Source: Deltaproteobacteria bacterium (GTDB taxonomy: Bacteria; Desulfobacterota; Syntrophobacteria; Syntrophobacterales; Syntrophobacteraceae). From it: a stretch of DNA of 64,000 nt. The notes under the pieces are model-generated. The model searched no databases, was not told the origin of the DNA, and was given only the letters and a program-made list of their open reading frames with translations. A program made the position numbers and the translations under genes. The DNA is taken from the NCBI GenBank assembly GCA_021777755.1, contig JAJYDE010000010.1, forward strand, positions 48,421-112,420. Reading direction: 5' to 3'. Below, piece by piece: positions 1 to 8,874 of the stretch. Each line of letters starts with the position of its first letter. Position 1 is the first letter of the stretch.

Positions 1-107
1 CGAAACGCATTTTCCGCACCTCCCGCAGCAGCTCCGTCCGTCTCACTGGCCCCCTCCTTCGGAGGCCCATCCAAACCGGACAATTCACGTGCTACGAGTG
101 GGGACAT
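1..107 (-). CDS. possible 5' end of a divergent gene, cut by the window edge
   Basis: Reading leftward from an ATG at 107, 35 codons stay open to the window edge, beginning MSPLVARELSGLDG. A GGAG ribosome-binding sequence lies 8 bases upstream of the ATG. The gene would be divergent from the TetR gene and share its intergenic region. The peptide is Gly/Ala/Glu rich and I do not recognise it. It may be the start of a real gene or a chance open frame. Confidence 0.3.
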   Translation of the reverse strand, partial: MSPLVARELSGLDGPPKEGASETDGAAAGGAENAF

Positions 108-140
108 TTTATTTGCTCCTTACACCTTTACCGATTGTGC

Positions 141-169
141 TTGACAGTTCCTGGAGCTATCCGGATAAT
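141..169 (+). promoter_or_regulatory. sigma70-type promoter of the TetR-efflux operon
   Basis: TTGACA (141-146) and GATAAT (164-169) are separated by exactly 17 bases. The predicted transcription start, near 175-177, falls at the edge of a perfect inverted repeat (175-189). That makes an ATG at 175 an unlikely translation start and favours an internal one. Confidence 0.6.
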
Positions 170-174
170 GGCCG

Positions 175-189
175 ATGACCGTCGGTCAT
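175..189. promoter_or_regulatory. palindromic operator, likely TetR-family autoregulatory site
   Basis: ATGACCG-T-CGGTCAT is a perfect 7-base inverted repeat around one central base. It lies at the predicted transcription start, where a bound repressor would block RNA polymerase. TetR regulators usually bind such dyads in front of their own operon, so autoregulation by the adjacent regulator is the simplest inference. Confidence 0.55.
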
Positions 190-210
190 TTAATGAACAT
201 TGGTGGGCAA

Positions 211-897
211 ATGAGCCAGACTCAGAAAAGAACCGCCCTGCGCAAGGGCAGGGAACAGGCCCAAAGAAAAGGAGACATCCTCCGGTCGGCCCGGGAGGTG
301 TTTTTCAAAAAGGGGTTCCTTTCGACCACGATGGATGAGATCGCCAGGGGATGCGATCTGGCCAAGGGAACCATCTATCTCTACTTCAAGAGCAAGGAAG
401 AACTCTACATCTCTTTGATGGTCGAGGGGCTGGGGCTTCTAAGGGACGATCTGAACACGATCGGGGTTCTCGATCTTCAAGCCGATCAACTCCTGGGGGA
501 AATCCTGGGGGTCTATTTCGCCTTCTACCAAAAAAACCCCCAGTATTTCAGAATCATGTTTCTTAGCAGTCAGCCCGATGTGCGGGAGCGGGTTCGAGAC
601 GAGTTGATGCAAGAGTGTCTGGGCCGCGCCGTGGAATGCATGCAGGTCTTGAACGAGATTATCGAAAAGGGCACCCGAAGCGGCATTTTCAGAAAAGTCG
701 ATTCGTGGAGCTGCGCCATCATTGTCTGGACGACGATAAACGGGATCATCACGCAGTACGAGCAGGATCCTTTCTACCGCTGCGAGATCCTGAAGGTGAA
801 CCTGGAGGAGATGCTGCGGGCGGCCTTGGAGCTGGCCCTGGGAGGACTGCTCATAAATAACCCTTCAGAACAAGGAAAGGCAAAGTCGGCATCATGA
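211..897 (+). CDS. TetR/AcrR family transcriptional repressor
   Basis: 228-residue one-component regulator that probably controls the efflux genes behind it. The N-terminal TetR helix-turn-helix covers about residues 20-66 and includes the typical TMDEIARGCDLAKGTIYLYF stretch; the remaining helical part would bind ligand and dimerise. I start at ATG 211, which has GGTGGG just upstream and lies past the predicted transcription start; ATG 193 is possible. The stop overlaps the next start as ATGA, so the operon is translationally coupled. The order TetR, HlyD, fused ABC ATPase and two ABC-2 permeases matches E. coli cecR-ybhGFSR. The effector is unknown. Confidence 0.9.
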   Translation: MSQTQKRTALRKGREQAQRKGDILRSAREVFFKKGFLSTTMDEIARGCDLAKGTIYLYFKSKEELYISLMVEGLGLLRDDLNTIGVLDLQADQLLGEILGVYFAFYQKNPQYFRIMFLSSQPDVRERVRDELMQECLGRAVECMQVLNEIIEKGTRSGIFRKVDSWSCAIIVWTTINGIITQYEQDPFYRCEILKVNLEEMLRAALELALGGLLINNPSEQGKAKSAS

Positions 898-2015
898 TTG
901 GTTCGATACTTCGGAACAAGCCTCGTCTGATTTACCCGGTTTTAGCCCTCCTGGTCCTCGCCTGCTCCTATTTTTTCTATGCGGGCGTTGTTCGCCGTGC
1001 CCCCCTGCCCGAAGGGCTGATCGAAGCCAACGGGCGTATCGAAGGAGACCATGTAACGGTAGCGAGCAAGTTTGCCGGGCGCGTCCAGCGGCTTTTGGTG
1101 CGTGAGGGAGACTTCGTTCGCTCGGGCCAAAGGCTCATTATTCTCGACGATACGCAGACGCGAACCAAGGTGGCCCAGGCAAGGCAGGCCTATCTTGCCT
1201 TGAAAGACAAGGTGCGGGCCTCGCAATTGGCCCTGGAGCTTTTGCGCAAGGAGGTTCCGCTGGCCATTGCGGCGGCCGGAGCGCAGAGCGCCCGGGCCAG
1301 GGCGGTCGCAGCCAAGGCGGACGCGGTCCAACTCCAGACCCGCAGGGACGCCGGGCGCATGGCGCGGCTTTATTCCCGGGGAGCGGTATCGCGCCAGATG
1401 AGCGAGCGAAGCAAACTGGCTTTCAAGGAGGCTGGCGATGAGTCGTCACAATCCCACTCCGCTCTTACCCGGGCGCAAAAACAACTGGAGCAGGCCCGGC
1501 TTGGCCGGGACCGTATCAAAGTAAGCGAAGGCGAGCTAAGTGCGCTCCGGGCGCAGCTAAAGCAGGCAGCCGCCCGCCTGGCTGAAGCCAAAAGCGTTCT
1601 GGCCGATTTCGTCATCAAGGCTCCGGCCGGCGGCGTGGTGGTCACCCGGATCGCCAACCTGGGTGAAATGGCCGCCCCCGGCGCTCCGCTTCTGGACCTG
1701 GTCGACCTCGATCGTCTCTACCTCAAAGTCTTCATTCCCGAAGTGTTGATTGGCAAGGTGCGAACCGGGCTTCCGGCGCGTATTTATACCGACGCCTTCC
1801 CCCATCGGCCCGTTTCGGCCACCGTGTCCATCGTATCCTCGGAGGCCGAATTCACCCCCAAGGAAGTTCAGACCGTAAACGAGAGGACCAGCCTGGTTTT
1901 TGGCGTCAAGCTCCATCTCGACTCCAATCCCGATCACTTCATAACGCCGGGCATGCCCTGCGACGCGGTCATACGGTGGAAGCAAAACGTCGCCTGGGAA
2001 GCCCCGAGATGGTAG
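894..2015 (+). CDS. HlyD-family periplasmic adaptor subunit (YbhG-like)
   Basis: 373-residue membrane-fusion protein expected to link an inner-membrane ABC exporter to the outer membrane or periplasm. One N-terminal membrane anchor (about residues 10-30) is followed by a biotinyl-lipoyl-like half-motif (GRIEGDHVTVASKFAGRV), a long Ala/Gln/Arg-rich coiled-coil hairpin (about 85-230), the second lipoyl half (IKAPAGGVVVTRI) and a beta-barrel region. It overlaps the TetR stop by ATGA and runs into the ABC ATPase start, as expected for one operon. Substrate unknown; hydrophobic drugs are exported by related systems. Confidence 0.9.
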   Translation: MIGSILRNKPRLIYPVLALLVLACSYFFYAGVVRRAPLPEGLIEANGRIEGDHVTVASKFAGRVQRLLVREGDFVRSGQRLIILDDTQTRTKVAQARQAYLALKDKVRASQLALELLRKEVPLAIAAAGAQSARARAVAAKADAVQLQTRRDAGRMARLYSRGAVSRQMSERSKLAFKEAGDESSQSHSALTRAQKQLEQARLGRDRIKVSEGELSALRAQLKQAAARLAEAKSVLADFVIKAPAGGVVVTRIANLGEMAAPGAPLLDLVDLDRLYLKVFIPEVLIGKVRTGLPARIYTDAFPHRPVSATVSIVSSEAEFTPKEVQTVNERTSLVFGVKLHLDSNPDHFITPGMPCDAVIRWKQNVAWEAPRW

Positions 2016-3988
2016 CCGAAGGTTTGGGACCTCAACCGGCTGTAAGGTTGCGGGCCTTTACGAAGAACTACGGCCGGCTGCGGGCGGTGTGCGGAGTCGA
2101 CCTCGATGTGGACCGCGAGGAGATTTTCGGACTTATCGGGCCCGATGGGGCGGGCAAGAGCAGCCTCATGAAGGCTGTTGCGGGCGTGATGAGCTTTGAG
2201 GGCGGTTCGCTCGAGGTCTTCGGGACGCGCATCGATTCGGAAAAGTCGGCTGAAAGCGTTAAGGAGCGGCTGGGTTTCATGCCCCAGGGGCTGGGGCAAA
2301 ACCTCTATCCGGACCTTTCGGTGGACGAAAACATCGATTTTTTTTCCCGCTCCCGGCTGGTCCCGGCAAAAGAAGCCGCGGAGCGTAAAAAGGGGCTGCT
2401 GGAGATGACCCGGCTCACCCCTTTTCGCGCGCGCCCCATGAAGAATCTTTCCGGGGGCATGAAGCAGAAGCTGGGGCTGGTTTGCACCCTGATCCACGAG
2501 CCGGGGCTGGTGATTTTGGACGAACCCACAACGGGCCTTGATCCCGTTTCCCGCCGGGATTTCTGGACAACCCTTTCGGTGCTTTTGCGCGAGAAAAAAA
2601 TCACCGCCCTCGTATCCACGGCCTATATGGATGAAGCCTCCCGCTTCCACAGGCTTTCGCTTTTCTACGGCGGGCGCGCCGTGGCGCAGGGAAGCCCCGA
2701 TGAGATCATGGCCGCAGTCCCGGGGGCTCTTGTGGTGTGCAAGACCGAGCGCCAGTCGGAAACGCTTGCGGGGCTGAAAAAAAGCTTTAGCGACGTGCAG
2801 GTTCGCGGCTCCTGGCTGCGGGTCTTCGTAAAGGGCGCGGATGAACAGGAGGCGGTCGGAAGAGTCGGGCAGGTGGTAGGGGAGGGTGTCGCCGAACTGC
2901 GCTCCGCGCCGGCCGAACTCGAAGATATTTTCATCGCCCTTTTGCGGGAAAAAGGACTTGTCGTGGAAAGCAGCCGTGGTGTTAGCGACATGACCGACAG
3001 CGCGATGCCTGCTCGCATCGAAGAGGAGGGCCGGGGCGGCGCCGACATCGAAGCCCGAAACCTTGTCCGGGACTTCGGTGGTTTTCGGGCCGTGGACGGG
3101 GTGAGCTTTCGGGTCGAAAGGGGAGAGATTTTCGGTCTTCTGGGGGCCAACGGCGCGGGGAAGAGCACCGCCATAAAGATGCTCGTCGGACTCCTTCCGC
3201 CCACGGCGGGAACGGGCTACGTCGCGGGCCGCTCCATGCTCCAGGCCCCCCGGGCCATACGGGAGCGCATCGGCTACATGTCCCAGGTGTTTTCTCTCTA
3301 CACGGACCTCACGGTTGTCGAAAACATAAGGCTTTACGCCGGCATCTACGGGCTGGACCGCGGGCGCTCGCGCCAAAGAACCGACTGGATACTGGAGATG
3401 ACCGAACTGGCCGGCCATGAGGACCAGCGGACAGAGTCGCTTCCCATGGGGGTGCGCCAGCGCCTGGCCCTGGGTTGCGCCCTGGTGCACGGTCCACGCA
3501 TTCTTTTCCTCGACGAACCCACCTCGGGGGTCGATCCCATAGGAAGGCGCAGGTTCTGGGACATCTTGTTCCGGCTCTCACGCAATGAATTGGTGACCAT
3601 TCTGATCACCACCCACTACATGGGTGAGGCCGAACACTGCGATCACCTGGCCCTGATGCATGGCGGAAAAATCGTGGCCGACGCCTCTCCGGGCGAAATG
3701 AAGCGCAGGCTGGCAAATGAGACGGGCGGGCTCCTGGAGGTCAAAACCGACAGGGCGGCGGAGGCTATGGAGGCCCTGCGGGAGGCAGGCTTCCAGGGAG
3801 TCTCCATCCACGGCAGGCAAATTCATCTGCTGGCGCCGGACCGTGAAGCCGCCGAACACAGGATCCGGAAAGTCCTGGCGGAAAAAAACATCGCCTTGAT
3901 TGCCGTTTCGCAACAGCCGGTAACAATGGAAGACGTTTTTGTCCATCATGTGATGGCCATGGAGGCAAACGGGGGAAAAAGTCGATGA
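2009..3988 (+). CDS. ABC exporter ATPase with two fused nucleotide-binding domains (YbhF-like)
   Basis: 659-residue protein with two complete ATPase domains in tandem. Domain 1 has Walker A GPDGAGKSS (about residue 44), signature LSGGMKQK and Walker B LVILDEPTTGLDP. Domain 2 has GANGAGKST (about residue 380), a degenerate signature (LPMGVRQRL instead of LSGGxxxR) and LFLDEPTSGVDP. The degenerate second signature is typical of YbhF-type proteins. ATG 2009 overlaps the hlyD stop; a GTG at 1976 is an alternative. It energises the two ABC-2 permeases downstream. Confidence 0.92.
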   Translation: MVAEGLGPQPAVRLRAFTKNYGRLRAVCGVDLDVDREEIFGLIGPDGAGKSSLMKAVAGVMSFEGGSLEVFGTRIDSEKSAESVKERLGFMPQGLGQNLYPDLSVDENIDFFSRSRLVPAKEAAERKKGLLEMTRLTPFRARPMKNLSGGMKQKLGLVCTLIHEPGLVILDEPTTGLDPVSRRDFWTTLSVLLREKKITALVSTAYMDEASRFHRLSLFYGGRAVAQGSPDEIMAAVPGALVVCKTERQSETLAGLKKSFSDVQVRGSWLRVFVKGADEQEAVGRVGQVVGEGVAELRSAPAELEDIFIALLREKGLVVESSRGVSDMTDSAMPARIEEEGRGGADIEARNLVRDFGGFRAVDGVSFRVERGEIFGLLGANGAGKSTAIKMLVGLLPPTAGTGYVAGRSMLQAPRAIRERIGYMSQVFSLYTDLTVVENIRLYAGIYGLDRGRSRQRTDWILEMTELAGHEDQRTESLPMGVRQRLALGCALVHGPRILFLDEPTSGVDPIGRRRFWDILFRLSRNELVTILITTHYMGEAEHCDHLALMHGGKIVADASPGEMKRRLANETGGLLEVKTDRAAEAMEALREAGFQGVSIHGRQIHLLAPDREAAEHRIRKVLAEKNIALIAVSQQPVTMEDVFVHHVMAMEANGGKSR

Positions 3989-5139
3989 ATTTCAAACGCA
4001 TTTTGGCCGTGACGTCCAGGGAGGCGCGCGGGATGGTGCGGGATAAACTCTTTTTCGCAATGGCCTTCATCGTACCCGCCCTTCTCATGTTGACCTTCGG
4101 CTACGGTCTATCGCTCGATGTCATGCACTCGCCCCTTGCCGCCCTCGACTACGACCGAACGTCCATGAGCCGGGACTATCTCCATCGGTTCATGGATTCG
4201 CCGGCTTTCAGCTTCAGGGGTTATCTCAAATCCGAGCGGCAAATCTATCCGCTTCTCGCGAGCGGCACGGTCAGGGCGGTGCTGATCATCCCCGAACATT
4301 TTCAGCAAAACCTGCTGGCCGGAAGGCCCGCGGCCGTGCAGACCCTGATCGACGGAACATTTCCGTTTCGGGCCCAAACCGTCAAGGGCTACGTTGCGGC
4401 CATAAACAATTCGTTCAACCTGCGCGAGCTGTCCCTCTACCTCTGCCGCACCCGCGCAATGAGCCGGCGGCGGGCGCTCGCCGGCCTTGAGCCGATAAAG
4501 GCTCAAGTACGCTGCCTCTACAACCGCAATCTCAGAAGCGACTGGTCCATCGCGCCTCGACTCATGATGATGGTCATGATGATTTGCCCGCCGTTTCTAA
4601 CGGCCATGGGCGTGGTACGCGAAAAGGAAACCGGTGCCATATACAATATCTACTCCTCAACCATCACGCGCGGAGAATATCTTCTGGGAAAACTCACGCC
4701 ATATGTTGTCGTCTCCATCTTCAACGCCGTCGTCCTGTGGCTCATCGCAACCGAGGTATTCGGTGCGCCCTTCCGCGGAGGGCGCCTTTTCTTTTTCGCC
4801 TCTTCGGTTCTCTACGTGATCTGCACCACCGGTATGGGGCTGATCGTCTCGGTGCTGGTAGGCACTCAGGTGGCCGCGTCCCTTGTCACCTTCATAGTCA
4901 CGGTGGTTCCCACCGTCTTTTATTCGGGAATGTTCGTTCCGATCAGCTCTCTTAGCCCGAGCGGCAGGGTTGTGGCGCGGCTCCTGCCCGCCATGTATTT
5001 TACCAATATCGTTTCCGGATGTTTTCTAAAGGGGGTGGGGTTCAAAGTCTTGTGGAGCGATGCGGCCGTCCTGGCGATCTATGCCGCGGCGCTTTTTATG
5101 CTCGGCTATTCCCGATTCCACAAAAGGCCCGCGTCATGA
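3985..5139 (+). CDS. ABC-2 type permease (YbhS-like)
   Basis: 384-residue integral membrane subunit of the exporter. One N-terminal membrane helix, a large extracytoplasmic domain (about residues 45-190) and about five C-terminal helices form the ABC2_membrane pattern; the VREKETGAIYNIYSST stretch precedes the core helices as in this family. It overlaps its neighbours by ATGA on both sides, so it is co-translated with the ATPase and the second permease. The two permeases probably form a heterodimer. Confidence 0.9.
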   Translation: MNFKRILAVTSREARGMVRDKLFFAMAFIVPALLMLTFGYGLSLDVMHSPLAALDYDRTSMSRDYLHRFMDSPAFSFRGYLKSERQIYPLLASGTVRAVLIIPEHFQQNLLAGRPAAVQTLIDGTFPFRAQTVKGYVAAINNSFNLRELSLYLCRTRAMSRRRALAGLEPIKAQVRCLYNRNLRSDWSIAPRLMMMVMMICPPFLTAMGVVREKETGAIYNIYSSTITRGEYLLGKLTPYVVVSIFNAVVLWLIATEVFGAPFRGGRLFFFASSVLYVICTTGMGLIVSVLVGTQVAASLVTFIVTVVPTVFYSGMFVPISSLSPSGRVVARLLPAMYFTNIVSGCFLKGVGFKVLWSDAAVLAIYAAALFMLGYSRFHKRPAS

Positions 5140-6284
5140 CAGCACTTCTGGTATGGCTGCGGCGGCTGCGGGTAATGACCGTAAAGGAGCTTCTCCAGTT
5201 TTCCCGCGACGGAGCGCTCATACTTTTCATGGTCTACGCCTTTACCTTCGATATCTACCTGGCGGGTTCCGGGGTGCATTTCGAACTGAAGTCGGCCGCG
5301 ACCGTGATCCATGACAGCGACCGGAGCAGCGCCTCACGGGAACTCATAGACCAATTTCGTCCGCCCTCTTTCCGAATCGAGGGGACGATTGAAAGAGGCG
5401 CGGAAGGCACTCGCCTGCTCGATGAGGGCAAGGCCATGGTGGTGCTCGATATTCCTCCCCGCTTCCAGGAGTCCTTGCTGAGCGGCGCCCCCACCGACCT
5501 CCAGATCCGGGTGGACGCCTCCAACTCGGTCCTGGGGCTTTTCGCGGCGAATTTTTGCAGTCGGATTGCCGAGTCGTTCGGCTTCCAAGCCGGGTTGAAA
5601 CGTTTGGGAGTGGCCCCCGACCGGGTAAAGTACCTTCCCCGTGTGCGAAACGCTTACCGCGTCTGGTTTAATCCGAACCAGAACGACACATGGTTCATGT
5701 CCATCGCCGAACTGCTCAATATCATCACCCTGTTTGCCATCCTGCTGCCGGCTTGCGCCATGGTGAGGGAAAAAGAGCGCGGAACGGTCGAGCAACTCCT
5801 GGTAACCCCCCTTACCTCCTTTCAGATCATGTTTCCGAAGGTCCTGGCCATGGCGGCGGTCATCCTGGCGGGAACCACCATGAGTCTTTTCGGCGTTTTG
5901 AGGTATTGCTTCCACGTGCCCTTCCGGGGAAGCATTCTCTTGTTTTACGCCGTAACTCTGCTCTATGTGTTCACCACCGCCGGGCTGGGGCTGGTTATTT
6001 CCACCCTCGCCCGCAATCTCGGCCAGGCCGGCATGATGGCCATCATCACTTACGGTCCCATGATTTTCCTCTCCGGAGCATGGTCCCCGCCGGAAGCGAT
6101 GCCCCGATTCATCCGGACGATGATGCTGCTCTCCCCGCTCCATTACTACATAGACGCAAGCTACGGGGTGTTGCTCAAAGGCGCGGGAATCAATCTGCTA
6201 TGGAGATCGATCCTGGGCATGGGAGCCCTTGGCGGAACGCTTTTCACCCTGGGCGTGTGGCGCATGCGCAGGCAGTTCGAGTAA
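5136..6284 (+). CDS. ABC-2 type permease (YbhR-like)
   Basis: 382-residue partner permease, similar in layout to the preceding gene: N-terminal helix, extracytoplasmic domain, then VREKERGTVEQLLVTPLTSF and five helices. ATG 5136 overlaps the upstream stop (ATGA); the frame is open further upstream, but those codons lie inside the previous gene. Last gene of the efflux operon; the next gene is convergent, 69 bases away. Confidence 0.9.
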   Translation: MTALLVWLRRLRVMTVKELLQFSRDGALILFMVYAFTFDIYLAGSGVHFELKSAATVIHDSDRSSASRELIDQFRPPSFRIEGTIERGAEGTRLLDEGKAMVVLDIPPRFQESLLSGAPTDLQIRVDASNSVLGLFAANFCSRIAESFGFQAGLKRLGVAPDRVKYLPRVRNAYRVWFNPNQNDTWFMSIAELLNIITLFAILLPACAMVREKERGTVEQLLVTPLTSFQIMFPKVLAMAAVILAGTTMSLFGVLRYCFHVPFRGSILLFYAVTLLYVFTTAGLGLVISTLARNLGQAGMMAIITYGPMIFLSGAWSPPEAMPRFIRTMMLLSPLHYYIDASYGVLLKGAGINLLWRSILGMGALGGTLFTLGVWRMRRQFE

Positions 6285-6353
6285 AGGAGCTCGTGGAGAT
6301 ATCAAAGCCGCATTTCCACCATCCCCGGGGCGGGCGCCTGCCCTGAAGCGCCC

Positions 6354-7445
6354 TCAGTTGCCGAATCCACCGACCCTTTCCGAGACCTTCTCGTCAATGG
6401 TTTCTATCAGCTTTACGAGAAGCTTGACCGTATTGAGATAGTCGGAAATATCGAGTATGGTGTTGTGTGTGTGAATGTAGCGCGAAGGCACGGCGATTAC
6501 CACCGTGGGGACTCCCGAACCGTGCAGGTGGATGGGCGCCGCGTCTGTTCCGCCCTTTCTTCTTACGGTCAACTGGTAGGGGATGGAGTTTTTTTCCGCG
6601 GTCTCGACCACAAACCGTACGAATTCGCGGTTTAGAATGGCCGATTGGTCCATAAGTCTAATCTGGGGGCCGCGGCCTATTGCCGCTTGCCGCTCCTGCT
6701 TGCCTACCCCTGGCAGATCGTCTGCCGGAGCGCCTTCAACAACAATGGCCAGATCGGGTGAGGCCGAAAAGGCCGCGGCCCGCGCCCCCCGCGTTCCGAC
6801 TTCCTCCTGGACGGTTCCCGCGAAAACGGCCGTGTTGGGATGCGACACCTTCTCCATCTCAAGGGCCGCCTGGATCACGGCTGAAAATCCCGCTCTATCG
6901 TCGAAGGCCTTGGAAAGCAGAAGATCGGGGTTGGCCATCCTGGTAAAGGAGCTGTCGGGAACGATCGCATCGCCCAGACCGATTCCGAAGGTCCGCACCT
7001 CGGCGGCATCCCTTGCGCCCACGTCGATGAACATCTCCTCGATGCTCATCACCTTTTCACGCTCGTTTTCGGAGAGGAAATGGGGCGGCTTTGCGCCGAC
7101 AACGCCCGGAATTTCGACCCCTTCAACCGTGCGGATGCGCACCCGCTTGGCAAGAAGCGTATGGGCCCACCAGCCCCCGAGGGCGACAAACCTGAGAAGA
7201 CCCTCCTCCGTTATCGCCTGCACCGCCAGCCCGACTTCGTCCATGTGCGCCGGGATGAGGATTCTCGGGTGGTCCGAGTCTCCCCTCTTTTCGCAAAAGA
7301 TGTTTCCCGCCCGGTCGGTTCTTACCCCTTCTCCCAGTTCCTTTCGAAAAATCCGCCTGACTTCGCTTTCCTGCCCCGGCGCTCCGTGCGCCTGGCTGCA
7401 TTTTTTCAACAGCTCGATTCCCTTTTGCCTGATCGAATCGTCCAT
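6354..7445 (-). CDS. M42 family metallo-aminopeptidase
   Basis: 363-residue cytosolic peptidase of the glutamyl aminopeptidase/FrvX type, which releases N-terminal residues from peptides using two metal ions. Metal-binding and catalytic stretches are visible: PAHMDEVGL, FDDRAGF, VQEEVGTRGA and the C-terminal SRYIHTHNT. Length fits the family (about 350). Monocistronic; divergent from the Nramp gene. Confidence 0.9.
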   Translation of the reverse strand: MDDSIRQKGIELLKKCSQAHGAPGQESEVRRIFRKELGEGVRTDRAGNIFCEKRGDSDHPRILIPAHMDEVGLAVQAITEEGLLRFVALGGWWAHTLLAKRVRIRTVEGVEIPGVVGAKPPHFLSENEREKVMSIEEMFIDVGARDAAEVRTFGIGLGDAIVPDSSFTRMANPDLLLSKAFDDRAGFSAVIQAALEMEKVSHPNTAVFAGTVQEEVGTRGARAAAFSASPDLAIVVEGAPADDLPGVGKQERQAAIGRGPQIRLMDQSAILNREFVRFVVETAEKNSIPYQLTVRRKGGTDAAPIHLHGSGVPTVVIAVPSRYIHTHNTILDISDYLNTVKLLVKLIETIDEKVSERVGGFGN

Positions 7446-7483
7446 TTCTTGGCCTCCAACTGATTATATTGTTTTTCCAGCTT

Positions 7484-7512
7484 TTGACTCGGACACCGAT
7501 TTTAAAGATAAT
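7484..7512 (+). promoter_or_regulatory. sigma70-type promoter of the Nramp gene
   Basis: TTGACT (7484-7489) and GATAAT (7507-7512) with a 17-base spacer, about 55 bases before the Nramp start codon. I see no clear metal-responsive operator around it. Confidence 0.55.
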
Positions 7513-7566
7513 GGCACGGGAAGGCCAATAAATATCCAAACCTGAAGTGAACGGGTGAAGATTGTA

Positions 7567-8874
7567 ATGGAAGATATCCATATGGCGAGACGGGAAAAGC
7601 AAGAGGGGCATGCAACGGTGGACAGCGCCCTGGAGATCCTCGGCAAAAGCGGGGGCGGTAAAGGGCTCGCTCGTTTGCTCCCCTTCATGGGGCCGGCCTT
7701 CATCGCAAGCGTGGCTTACATCGACCCCGGCAATTTCGCCACCAATATCCAGGGGGGCGCCCAGTTCGGCTACACTCTTCTCTGGGTCATCGTCGCAAGC
7801 AATCTCATGGCCATGCTGGTGCAGATTCTTTCGGCCAAACTGGGCATAGCCACCGGGCAAAACCTCGCCGAACTGTGCCGCGACCATTTTCCGCGCCCGG
7901 TCGTTCTTACGATGTGGGCGGTGATGGAAATCGTTGCCATTGCCACCGATCTGGCCGAGTTCATCGGGGCGGCGGTGGGCTTCACGCTTCTTTTGGGCAT
8001 TCCCCTGTGGGTCTCGGGCATCCTCAGCGCTCTTGCCACCTTCCTGATCCTGGGACTTGAAAGATACGGTTTCCGCCCGCTCGAAGCCGTGATAACCGCT
8101 CTGGTGGGCATCGTGTCGCTAAGCTACCTGGTGGAGACCCTGCTGGATAAACCCGCCTGGTCGGTTTTGCTCTACCATGCGGTCGTGCCTCAATTTTCCG
8201 GAACCCAAAGCATACTTCTGGCCACCGGAATCGTCGGGGCCACAATCATGCCCCATGCCATCTATCTGCATTCGGCACTGACCCAGGGCCGTATCGTGGT
8301 AAAGGAACCCGGCCTGCAAAAGCGGCTGTTTCACTTTGAAATAATCGATGTGCTCGTCGCCATGGGAATTGCAAGCGTGATCAATATGGCGATGCTGATC
8401 ATGGCCGCCTCGACCTTCTTTAAGCACGGCCTGACCGGGGTGGGGACTCTCCAGACCGCCTACCACACCCTGCAGCCGCTTCTCGGCAGGGCCTCCGGCG
8501 TTATTTTCGCCGTCTCGCTTCTGGCCTCCGGACTGTCTTCAAGCGCGGTCGGCACAATGGCCGGCCAGATCGTCATGCAGGGGTTTTTGCGGCGAAAGAT
8601 CAAGGTCTGGATACGCCGCCTCGTCACCATAGCCCCCTCCATGGCCGTTATCCTGATCGGTTTGGACCCCACCCGGACCCTGGTGCTAAGCCAGGTTGTC
8701 CTCAGCTTCGGGCTCCCTTTCGCCTTGGTTCCCCTGATCGTGTTCACAAGGCGCAAAAGTGTTATGGGTACACTGGTCAACACCCCCTTTGTAACGGCCC
8801 TTGCCTGCATGGTGGCGGCCCTGATCCTGACTTTGAACATCTACCTGGTCTACCAGGTATTCGCCGCGGGGTAA
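7567..8874 (+). CDS. mntH: Nramp family divalent metal ion transporter
   Basis: 435-residue inner-membrane proton-coupled importer for Mn(II) or Fe(II). It has the two signatures that form the Nramp metal site: DPGNFATNIQGGAQFGY in the first helix and MPHAIYLHS in the sixth. About eleven hydrophobic segments are seen. ATG 7567 follows GGGTGA at a good distance; an upstream GTG (7555) overlaps that Shine-Dalgarno sequence. The stop overlaps the start of a universal stress protein, so metal uptake and stress protein are coupled. Manganese versus iron preference cannot be told from sequence. Confidence 0.92.
   Translation: MEDIHMARREKQEGHATVDSALEILGKSGGGKGLARLLPFMGPAFIASVAYIDPGNFATNIQGGAQFGYTLLWVIVASNLMAMLVQILSAKLGIATGQNLAELCRDHFPRPVVLTMWAVMEIVAIATDLAEFIGAAVGFTLLLGIPLWVSGILSALATFLILGLERYGFRPLEAVITALVGIVSLSYLVETLLDKPAWSVLLYHAVVPQFSGTQSILLATGIVGATIMPHAIYLHSALTQGRIVVKEPGLQKRLFHFEIIDVLVAMGIASVINMAMLIMAASTFFKHGLTGVGTLQTAYHTLQPLLGRASGVIFAVSLLASGLSSSAVGTMAGQIVMQGFLRRKIKVWIRRLVTIAPSMAVILIGLDPTRTLVLSQVVLSFGLPFALVPLIVFTRRKSVMGTLVNTPFVTALACMVAALILTLNIYLVYQVFAAG

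Noticed and set aside
1934..3490. 518-codon open frame on the minus strand
   Set aside because: Antisense to the ABC ATPase gene, whose motifs are complete; long mirror frames are common in this GC-rich DNA.
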